DNA of 25,401 bases, taken from positions 1 to 25,401 of the forward strand of contig JBGSUA010000191.1 in NCBI GenBank assembly GCA_041753575.1, written 5' to 3'. Position 1 is the first letter of the stretch, and each line of letters opens with the position of its first letter. Below, one piece after another: positions 1-6,057 of this stretch. A program made the position numbers and the translations under genes. The notes under the pieces were generated by a model. It was not told the DNA's origin and did not search any database. It saw nothing but the letters and a program-made list of their open reading frames with translations. This DNA comes from CG2-30-51-40 sp041753575. Lineage in GTDB: Bacteria; Desulfobacterota; DSM-4660; Desulfatiglandales; Desulfatiglandaceae.

Positions 1-1119
1 ATCCCTTTTTTTGTCCTGGCCGGTGTTATCCTTGAACAGGCCGGTTTAGCGGCCACGATAGCTAAGTTCTTTGAACTCCTTGTGGGGAGGGCCGTGGGCG
101 GACTGGCCATGGTGGCCGTCTTGACATGCATGTTCTGGGGAGCGCTTTCAGGCTCGGGGCCTGCTACCACCGCTGCGGTAGGGCTGATACTTCTGGCTCC
201 CATGATAAGACACGGCTACGACAAGAACTTCGCAGCGGCCACTATCGCGAATTCAGCAGACCTTTCAATTATTATCCCTCCCAGCATCGCCTTTATTATT
301 TACGGGAGTATCACCAGCGTCTCGGTGAGCGCATTGTTTCTGGCCGGAATCATTCCAGGGCTTCTGACCGGCGTAGAAACGGTGATTGTGGCCTATCTGG
401 TCAGTAGGAGAAGGGGTTACAGGGGGCTTGACAGGAGGGGCACGCCTCGGGAGCTTTTTGCGTCGCTTAAGAAGAGCGTTTGGGCACTTCTGGCCCCGGT
501 AATCATATTGGGTGGTATATATACCGGGGCATTTACGCCAACTGAGGCCGCGGTAGTAGCTGTCTTTTACAGCCTCTTTGTTGCGGTCTTCATTTACCGC
601 AGCGTCAAATGGCGTGACATGGTCCGGATGCTGGTTGATGCGAGTGTCACAAGTTCCGTCATAATGTTCATTGTGGTTTTTGCGGGGCTCTTCACCTGGG
701 CCGCCTCCGTCACAGGGGTGATTGATCTTGCGGCGAATGCGATCATAAATATATCTCCAAATGCGGTGGTGATGATCATCCTGGTGGATCTACTACTCCT
801 GGGCCTGGGGATGATACTGGACGCGATTTCCATATCCTATCTCATTATGCCTATACTTATGCCTGTGCTTGCGGCATTCAAGATAGATCCTCTGTGGTAC
901 GGTGTGGTTTTTATCTGTGCCCTTGCCATAGGTCAGGCTACCCCTCCCGTGGGTGTAAATCTTTTTACGGCCGCTAACCTGATAAAAGGTGATCTTGATT
1001 CAGTCGCCAAGGAGGCCTTTGTCTTTGTCTTGGCGGATGTGATTGCCTTGATAATTGTTTCACTCTTTCCAATCCTTTCTCTGTATCTGCCGGTCAAGGC
1101 GGGGCTCTATACGCCTTAG
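1..1119 (+). CDS. dctM: TRAP transporter large permease subunit (DctM family), 5' truncated by window edge
   Basis: This is the large membrane subunit of a tripartite ATP-independent periplasmic (TRAP) transporter, which couples uptake of an organic acid or similar solute to an ion gradient. The frame is open from base 1, so the gene begins before the window. About 372 residues are visible against roughly 425 for the family, so only the first helices are missing. The protein is a run of hydrophobic segments with family-typical stretches: SGSGPATTAAVG near the visible start, a loop with NSADLSIIIPPS, GAFTPTEAAVVA in the middle, and IGQATPPVGVNLF near the C-terminus. The small permease and binding protein are presumably upstream. 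It leads into the PPC protein and the E1/E2 genes on the same strand with short gaps, so its solute is probably related to what that complex oxidises. The substrate cannot be read from this subunit. Confidence 0.93.
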   Translation: MPFFVLAGVILEQAGLAATIAKFFELLVGRAVGGLAMVAVLTCMFWGALSGSGPATTAAVGLILLAPMIRHGYDKNFAAATIANSADLSIIIPPSIAFIIYGSITSVSVSALFLAGIIPGLLTGVETVIVAYLVSRRRGYRGLDRRGTPRELFASLKKSVWALLAPVIILGGIYTGAFTPTEAAVVAVFYSLFVAVFIYRSVKWRDMVRMLVDASVTSSVIMFIVVFAGLFTWAASVTGVIDLAANAIINISPNAVVMIILVDLLLLGLGMILDAISISYLIMPILMPVLAAFKIDPLWYGVVFICALAIGQATPPVGVNLFTAANLIKGDLDSVAKEAFVFVLADVIALIIVSLFPILSLYLPVKAGLYTP

Positions 1120-1205
1120 GACGGAATGAGGGAACAAAAGGGATGGTTTTGGAGGGCTAAATGAGTGCGGGGAACTGCAGACCAAGTAATAAGGAGAATC
1201 GCAAT

Positions 1206-1673
1206 ATGACCGCGATCTGGGAAAAGGCCGGATCAAACAATATCCTCTTTGCCCGTCTGCCTCCGGGTGCCGATATTATCGAGGCCTTGGAGGGGGTTCT
1301 GAAAGAAGCTGGTATAAGAGCCGGGGCGATTGTCTCCTGCATAGGGAGTCTCAGGAGCGCAGCCTTTCACATAGCAGTGCCGGCGAATAACCCTATCGGG
1401 GCCTCTTACAGTGAACCAATCAGGGTAGATGGGCCTCTTGAACTTCTGGGCGGGCAGGGAACCGTCGGCCCTGACGAAAATGGGGATATATTCATCCATC
1501 TGCACGCGGTTTTCAGTGACGGGAAGGGAATCCTGCGCGGCGGGCATCTGGTTAGGGGCGCGAATCCCGTCCTCATAACATGCGAAATTACAATGGCCTA
1601 TCTTGAAGGGATGCATATCAAGAGGAGATATGATCCTGAAGTGGATATGCCTGTTTTTAGCGTACATAAGTAA
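1206..1673 (+). CDS. PPC/DUF296 domain protein
   Basis: This is a single-domain PPC (plants and prokaryotes conserved, DUF296) protein of 155 residues. The family pattern is visible: LPPGADIIEALEGVLKEAG, then a GAIVSCIGSL strand, then DIFIHLHAVFSDGKGILRGGHL, and a closing ITCEITMAYL strand. Bacterial members are small trimeric proteins of unknown biochemical role; in plants the domain is joined to AT-hook DNA-binding segments, which are absent here. I chose ATG 1206 because AAGGAG at 1191-1196 lies nine bases upstream and homology begins right after it. An in-frame ATG at 1161 with GGAGGG four bases upstream would add 15 residues unlike the family. It sits between the TRAP permease and E1 alpha, so a ligand-sensing or accessory role for the operon's substrate is possible but is inference. 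Confidence 0.85.
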   Translation: MTAIWEKAGSNNILFARLPPGADIIEALEGVLKEAGIRAGAIVSCIGSLRSAAFHIAVPANNPIGASYSEPIRVDGPLELLGGQGTVGPDENGDIFIHLHAVFSDGKGILRGGHLVRGANPVLITCEITMAYLEGMHIKRRYDPEVDMPVFSVHK

Positions 1674-1700
1674 CAAGACGCTTTTGAAAGAGGTGTAAAG

Positions 1701-2669
1701 GTGAAACTGAGCAAGAATGAAAAACTGGCCCTTTATGAAAAGATGCTTACGGTAAGGGCCTTTGAGGAAAAGGCTGGCGAGCTTTTCAAGCAAAACCTGA
1801 TACCGGGCTTCATACATCTTTCCATCGGGGAGGAGGCCTCCTCAGTTGGAACGTGTTCGGCCCTGAGGACGGATGACTACGTGGCAAGCACCCACAGGGG
1901 ACATGGACATCTTATAGCAAAGGGGGCGGACACCAGGCGCATGTTCGCCGAACTCCTTGCCCGAAGAGTCGGTTATTGCAAGGGCAAGGGAGGTTCCATG
2001 CACATAGCGGATTTTTCCCTGGGGATACTGGGCGCAAACGGTGTCGTGGGCGGAGGCTTTCCCATTACAGTTGGTGCGGGTCTTTCCATAAAACTCAGAA
2101 AAACCGATCAGGTGGCGGTGGTTTTTTTCGGTGACGGGGCCGCAAACCGCGGCACATTCCATGAAGCGGCCAACATGGCTGCGGCCTTCAAGCTGCCTGT
2201 GCTGTTCGTGTGCGAAAACAACTTCTATGCGTCCACCACCCCGTCCTCTCATACCCTTGCCGGAGGGTCAGTCGCTGAACGTGCGAAAGGTTATGGAATG
2301 CCTGGTGTGGCCGTGGACGGAAACGATCTTCTGGCGGTTCGCCAGGCCGTGGAGGAGGCAGTCGCACGTGCAAGGAGCGGAGAGGGTCCATCCATCGTGG
2401 AGAATCAGACCTACCGATACAGGGGGCATTTTGAGGGTGATCCACAAAAGTATCGAACCAGTGATGAGATTGAAAGCTACAAGGGGAAGAAAGACCCGAT
2501 TGTAAGGTTCAAGGCGCATCTGGCAAAGAGCGCAGGCCTTACGGCATCCAAAGATGAAGAGATACGCGCAAGGGTTGCCTCTCTTATTGAAGAGTCGGTG
2601 AGGTTTGCCATGGAGGCCCCGCTTCCAAGGCCGGAAGAGGCCCTCGAAGATCTCTATGTTAACGCATAA
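1701..2669 (+). CDS. acoA: Thiamine-diphosphate-dependent dehydrogenase E1 component, alpha subunit (acetoin dehydrogenase/PDH-like)
   Basis: This is the alpha subunit of an E1 enzyme that decarboxylates or cleaves its substrate on thiamine diphosphate and passes the acyl group to lipoyl-E2. The 322 residues match the short bacterial AcoA/PdhA type. Visible features are the N-terminal YEKMLTVRAFEEKA helix, STHRGHGHLIAKG, the GKGGSMHIAD signature, and the ThDP/Mg motif that opens GDGAANRGTFHEA and closes CENN about 30 residues later; RYRGHFEGDP follows. The start is GTG 1701 with AAAGAGG at 1687-1693 seven bases upstream. E1 beta follows after 12 bases. Acetoin dehydrogenase is favoured over pyruvate or branched-chain complexes by length, separate alpha and beta genes and the operon, but substrate specificity cannot be settled by eye. 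Confidence 0.9.
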   Translation: MKLSKNEKLALYEKMLTVRAFEEKAGELFKQNLIPGFIHLSIGEEASSVGTCSALRTDDYVASTHRGHGHLIAKGADTRRMFAELLARRVGYCKGKGGSMHIADFSLGILGANGVVGGGFPITVGAGLSIKLRKTDQVAVVFFGDGAANRGTFHEAANMAAAFKLPVLFVCENNFYASTTPSSHTLAGGSVAERAKGYGMPGVAVDGNDLLAVRQAVEEAVARARSGEGPSIVENQTYRYRGHFEGDPQKYRTSDEIESYKGKKDPIVRFKAHLAKSAGLTASKDEEIRARVASLIEESVRFAMEAPLPRPEEALEDLYVNA

Positions 2670-2681
2670 GGAGGAATTAAG

Positions 2682-3677
2682 ATGACTACTAGAGAGATCT
2701 CGTGCTCCAGCGCAGTGATGGAGGCCCTGACCGAAGAGATGGAAAGGGACCCGTCGGTTTTTGTCATTGGAGAAGACCTTACCGCACACGGCGGCATATT
2801 CGGGCAGTTCACGGGGCTTCCTGAGAGATTCCCCGGGAGGATAATTGATGCTCCCATCTCAGAGACCGCCATAGTCGGGGCAGGAGTGGGGGCCGCTCTT
2901 ACAGGCATGAGACCTTTGGTTGACATGCATTTCGCTGATTTTGTAACGACCGCTATGGACGAAATCGCCAATCAGATGGCCAAGATCAGATATATGTTCG
3001 GAGGGCAGGCCTCCGTTCCCATGGTGCTATGGGCGCCCGACGGAGGGGGATTGAGGGCCGCGGCACACCACTCCCAGTGTCTTGAGAGCTGGTTTGTTCA
3101 CACTCCCGGGCTGAAGGTTGTATCCCCCTCTGAACCTTCGGATGTAAAGGGGCTTCTAAAGGCCGCCTTGAGGGATGATGACCCGGTAATATTTTTCCAG
3201 CACAAGAGGCTCTTCGCCCAGAAGGGGCCGGTGCCTGAGGGTGAATATATCATCCCTATCGGGAAGGCCGAGGTCAAAAGGCCGGGCCGCGATCTTACCA
3301 TCATAACATATTCCAGGATGACCTATCTGTGCCTGGAGGCGGCAACTATACTTTCAGAGAAGGGGATTGAGGCGGAGGTCATTGATCTTCGAACACTGAA
3401 GCCTCTGGACTTCTCGCTCATCGCCGAATCGGTAAAAAAGACCTACCGCGCCCTTGTGGTCCATGAGGCATGTCTTACGGGCGGATTCGGCGCAGAGATA
3501 GCGGCGCGTATCGGGGAAGAACTCTTTGACTATCTTGACGCGCCCGTAACAAGAATCGGGGCAAAGGATGTGCCGATGCCTTTCAATCCCGAGATGGAGG
3601 ATTTTGTCATGCCACAGACAAGGGATATCGTCGCGGCGGCGTTGAAGCTCGTGGGGCGTGACGGGGGTGAGCAATGA
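2682..3677 (+). CDS. acoB: Thiamine-diphosphate-dependent dehydrogenase E1 component, beta subunit
   Basis: This is the beta subunit of the E1 heterotetramer; it completes the ThDP site with the alpha subunit. The 331-residue length is normal. Visible landmarks are FVIGEDLTAHGGIFGQF near residue 30, the conserved RIIDAPISETAIVGAGVGAA segment, VDMHFADFVTTAMDEI, a Gly-rich APDGGG loop followed by AAHHSQ, and the C-terminal transketolase domain with VIDLRTLKPLD and VVHEACLTGGFGAEIAARI. The start ATG 2682 has a strong AAGGAGG at 2668-2674 that overlaps the stop codon of E1 alpha, so the two are probably translated together. Its stop overlaps the start of E2 by four bases (ATGA). It acts in the cytoplasm as part of a 2-oxo-acid or acetoin dehydrogenase complex. 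Confidence 0.92.
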   Translation: MTTREISCSSAVMEALTEEMERDPSVFVIGEDLTAHGGIFGQFTGLPERFPGRIIDAPISETAIVGAGVGAALTGMRPLVDMHFADFVTTAMDEIANQMAKIRYMFGGQASVPMVLWAPDGGGLRAAAHHSQCLESWFVHTPGLKVVSPSEPSDVKGLLKAALRDDDPVIFFQHKRLFAQKGPVPEGEYIIPIGKAEVKRPGRDLTIITYSRMTYLCLEAATILSEKGIEAEVIDLRTLKPLDFSLIAESVKKTYRALVVHEACLTGGFGAEIAARIGEELFDYLDAPVTRIGAKDVPMPFNPEMEDFVMPQTRDIVAAALKLVGRDGGEQ

Positions 3678-4906
3678 TAGAGATAAATATCCCCAAGCTC
3701 GGTCTAACAATGGAGAGCGCAACCATAGCGCGGTGGGCCTTCAGCTCCGGAGATGAGGTTAGAAAAGACGACGTCATACTTGTCATAGAAACCGACAAGG
3801 TAACCTATGAGGTTACAGCCCCTGAAGACGGCATTATTCATCCGATGGCGGAGGAGGGTTCGGTTTGCCCTGTGGAGCAGGTGGTGGGATATATCGCAGC
3901 CGACAGGTCGGAATATGAAAGGCTATTGAAAGAAGGGCAACCCGGCGCTTCTTCAGCGAAAAAGATTGAGGATACATCCCTGAAGGAAAGGCCTGAGGAG
4001 AAGAAGCCCGAGCCGGCCGGGCCTGGTTCGGCCAGGATAAGGGTCTCTCCTCTTGCAAGGGTCATGGCACGGGAGCATGGGCTTGACCTTTCAAGGATAA
4101 AGGGAACCGGCCCTGGAGGACGCATCGTGAGGGCGGATATCCTGGCGGCCATGGAAAAGGGGCCTGAGGCCGTAAGTCCGGTACCTGCTCAGGGAGGAGC
4201 TGAACCTTTGGCGCCTTCAGCGGGGAAGACACCGCTGCAGCGCGTCCCCATTAAAGGGGCACGCAAGGTCATTTTCGACAACATGTTCATGAGCATAAGC
4301 AGCTCAGCCCAGATTACCCTTCACACGGAGGCATCGGCCGAGGCCCTAATCTCCCTGCGCAAGAGACTGGACAGGGACGGAGAGAAGCCTTCCTATAACG
4401 CTATCCTTGTCAAGATGGCCGCTTCGGTACTGAGGCGCCATCCGAGATTGAACGCGACCGTCTCAGGCTCCGATATCATCCTCTGGAAGGAGTTGCACAT
4501 AGGCCTTGCCATGGAATCAGGGGATTTTCTGGTGGTGCCTGTAGTAAGAAATCCGGATACAAAGGCGATAAGGGAGATAGACTCGGAGATCAAGGCCCTG
4601 ACCGAAAAGGCCCGCAAAGGGGGCCTGACTCCGGATGATATGGCAAACGGCACATTCACCATAACCAATCTGGGATTCGCCGACATTGACCTTTTTACCC
4701 CCATCATCAGGCCTCCTGAAAGCGCGATCCTTGGGGTGGGCCGTATAGTGAAAAAGGCCTGGGTGCGAGAGGAGAAGATCGTGGTGGAATCCCGACTGGG
4801 CCTGAGCCTGACTTTCGACCACCGTATCCTGGACGGAGCTCCCGCGTCCCGCTTCCTTAAGGACCTAAAGGATGCAGTGGAGGAGCCGCTCTTGTTGCTG
4901 GGGTAG
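3674..4906 (+). CDS. acoC: Dihydrolipoamide acyltransferase E2 component of acetoin/2-oxo-acid dehydrogenase complex
   Basis: This is the E2 core enzyme, which carries the acyl group on a lipoyl arm and transfers it to CoA. The 410 residues show the standard order. An N-terminal lipoyl domain (about 1-76) has Lys42 in ETDKVTYEV as the lipoylation site. A charged Pro/Glu/Ala linker follows, then a peripheral subunit-binding domain (about 122-160, RVSPLARVMAREHG and GTGPGGRIVRADI). The catalytic domain (about 190-410) ends with the DHRILDG motif (His383, Asp387). The ATG overlaps the E1 beta stop by four bases, a sign of translational coupling. The subunit-binding domain implies that an E3 (lipoamide dehydrogenase) docks here, yet no E3 gene lies in the window, so it must be supplied from elsewhere. 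Confidence 0.92.
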   Translation: MIEINIPKLGLTMESATIARWAFSSGDEVRKDDVILVIETDKVTYEVTAPEDGIIHPMAEEGSVCPVEQVVGYIAADRSEYERLLKEGQPGASSAKKIEDTSLKERPEEKKPEPAGPGSARIRVSPLARVMAREHGLDLSRIKGTGPGGRIVRADILAAMEKGPEAVSPVPAQGGAEPLAPSAGKTPLQRVPIKGARKVIFDNMFMSISSSAQITLHTEASAEALISLRKRLDRDGEKPSYNAILVKMAASVLRRHPRLNATVSGSDIILWKELHIGLAMESGDFLVVPVVRNPDTKAIREIDSEIKALTEKARKGGLTPDDMANGTFTITNLGFADIDLFTPIIRPPESAILGVGRIVKKAWVREEKIVVESRLGLSLTFDHRILDGAPASRFLKDLKDAVEEPLLLLG

Positions 4907-4921
4907 AATAAGTGGGCTCCA

Positions 4922-4937
4922 CGGCGCTTCCGCGCCG
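4922..4937 (+). terminator. Hairpin after the E2 gene, possible terminator
   Basis: A six-base-pair perfect stem CGGCGC/GCGCCG closes a TTCC loop 15 bases after the E2 stop codon. There is no T-run behind it, so it is not a textbook intrinsic terminator. Its position at the end of the operon makes a termination or mRNA-stabilising role plausible. Confidence 0.35.
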
Positions 4938-5084
4938 GAAGTCTCCAAGGTTTGGATAAATGATGATGGGCTTGTGGGAGATTTGAGAAAGTGGTTTTAA
5001 GCTTGACATTTTTTCTTTCGGGTGATAAGCGCTTAATTAGTGCCTTATTGGGCGGTTTTCTGTCACAAAAAACAAGAAAATTTT

Positions 5085-5115
5085 TTGACAGGCCTGGAAA
5101 TCGTCATTCTATAAG
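5085..5115 (+). promoter_or_regulatory. Candidate sigma-70-type promoter for the IPTL-CTERM cassette
   Basis: TTGACA at 5085-5090 is a perfect -35. CTATAA/TATAAG at 5109-5115 can act as the -10, with a spacer of 18-19 bases, slightly longer than ideal. It lies in an AT-rich stretch about 95 bases upstream of the start codon at 5211. This would leave a leader that contains the small hairpin at 5135-5152. Confidence 0.45.
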
Positions 5116-5210
5116 ATCCTTGGAGGTTTTTGATGCCGGTAGTTTTTCCGGCTTTTGGGTTTCGGGTTTAGCCGGCTTTAGAATTTTATAACGACAATGG
5201 GAGGTGGGCC

Positions 5211-6053
5211 ATGGCAAAGAGGGGGGCGGGGAAAAGGCACTTATTGGAAAAGAGGCTTGTTACCTATTCCGTGGCTGCGGGGGCGGCCCTTGCGGTTGCC
5301 GGACCCGCTGATGCCAATGTGATTTACAGCGGGGCGAAGAATATAACGGTGGACACCGTGAATCCACTGGTCAATGTTGATATCAACGGAGACGCTGTGA
5401 ATGATTTCAAGTTCTCTTATTATTTGACATCCTGGATAAGCTCATCTCTGTTCAATGAGTCCAAAGGCATCTGGATTGCGGGGGCTCAGACCGGAAATTC
5501 CGCAATCGGCGGAAACGCACATGTCGTCTCTTTTTTCACCTTCGCGCCCTACCGCCTCCCCCAGGGGGATGATGTATCGTCAGGCATGGCAGGTACGTGG
5601 ACGAGTTCATACGGCGTGCTTAACGGGATCAAGTACATCGGTGGGTTTCCGAATGGCACGGCGAACGTCTCGGGTGCTTCGCAAATTGCCCTGGGAGCCG
5701 GTATCACGGTCCCCATGGGCAGTTTTACAGGCAATCGGGGATTTATCGGCGTAAGGTTCCAGATAAGCGGCAATACCCATTACGGATGGATAGAGTACGA
5801 AGGATCAACAGGCATAGTTACCGGGTCCTCTGATGAAGGAAGCCGCCAATTGAAAAACGGCCTTCCCTTTGTTCAAGGAACCATCTACGGCTGGGCCTAC
5901 GAGGATGTGCCTGAAAGGCGTATCAAGGCCGGGGACAAGGGTCAGCCTGCCCAGCCGGTTCCCACCCTCAATGAGTGGGGCATGATATTTCTGATGGGTC
6001 TGATCCTCCTGGAAGGGACCAGGCGTCTCAGGAACAGGGGCAAAGAGGCCTGA
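5211..6053 (+). CDS. Exported IPTL-CTERM domain surface protein
   Basis: This 280-residue protein has a signal peptide and a C-terminal sorting tail of the IPTL-CTERM type, a relative of PEP-CTERM. The N-terminus is basic, followed by a small-residue hydrophobic stretch (about 19-31) and a likely signal-peptidase site after ADA at 33-35. The tail has VPTLNEWG at 250-257, a short hydrophobic segment (about 258-269) and basic RRLRNR at 271-276. Residues 57-65 (DINGDAVND) resemble a calcium-binding loop common in such surface proteins. The body is rich in Gly, Ser, Thr, Tyr and Phe and looks like a secreted beta-rich domain that I do not recognise. The RBS GGAGGT is five bases before the ATG. 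The tail predicts processing by a membrane sorting enzyme not in this window. It is followed directly by the phosphodiesterase-sulfotransferase fusion, a candidate modifier of this or similar proteins (inference). Confidence 0.88.
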   Translation: MAKRGAGKRHLLEKRLVTYSVAAGAALAVAGPADANVIYSGAKNITVDTVNPLVNVDINGDAVNDFKFSYYLTSWISSSLFNESKGIWIAGAQTGNSAIGGNAHVVSFFTFAPYRLPQGDDVSSGMAGTWTSSYGVLNGIKYIGGFPNGTANVSGASQIALGAGITVPMGSFTGNRGFIGVRFQISGNTHYGWIEYEGSTGIVTGSSDEGSRQLKNGLPFVQGTIYGWAYEDVPERRIKAGDKGQPAQPVPTLNEWGMIFLMGLILLEGTRRLRNRGKEA

Positions 6054-6057
6054 TATC
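6042..6057 (+). promoter_or_regulatory. RBS and candidate AUC start of the phosphodiesterase fusion
   Basis: AAAGAGG at 6042-6048 is followed six bases later by ATC at 6055-6057, one base after the upstream gene's stop codon (TGA 6051-6053). The frame of the downstream gene is open back to 6004 but holds no ATG, GTG, TTG or CTG before ATG 6121. The family's conserved N-terminal motif is encoded before that ATG. An AUC start coupled to termination of the upstream gene is the simplest reading; a sequence error is the alternative. Confidence 0.45.

Larger units (their letters stand above)
4907..5210. other. Intergenic region between the E2 gene and the IPTL-CTERM gene
   Basis: About 300 bases with no convincing gene; it becomes AT-rich after about 4980. 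It holds the hairpin at 4922-4937, a TTGACA at 5003-5008 with no good -10 partner, the better promoter candidate at 5085-5115, and a small hairpin at 5135-5152 (GCCGG, loop TAGTTTTT, CCGGC). A short open frame at 4991-5191 has no RBS and no recognisable content. I looked for c-di-GMP (GEMM) riboswitch landmarks and did not find them. Confidence 0.6.

Noticed and set aside
1233..1817. Minus-strand open frame of 194 residues
   Set aside because: It is antisense to the PPC gene and the start of E1 alpha, both well supported; no RBS or motif.
4991..5191. 66-residue open frame upstream of the IPTL-CTERM gene
   Set aside because: AT-rich promoter region, no RBS; the product is Phe/Gly/Leu-rich with no pattern.
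5100..5210. Possible c-di-GMP or cAMP-GMP riboswitch before the surface protein
   Set aside because: The conserved core segments of GEMM-type riboswitches are absent; only a simple hairpin is visible.
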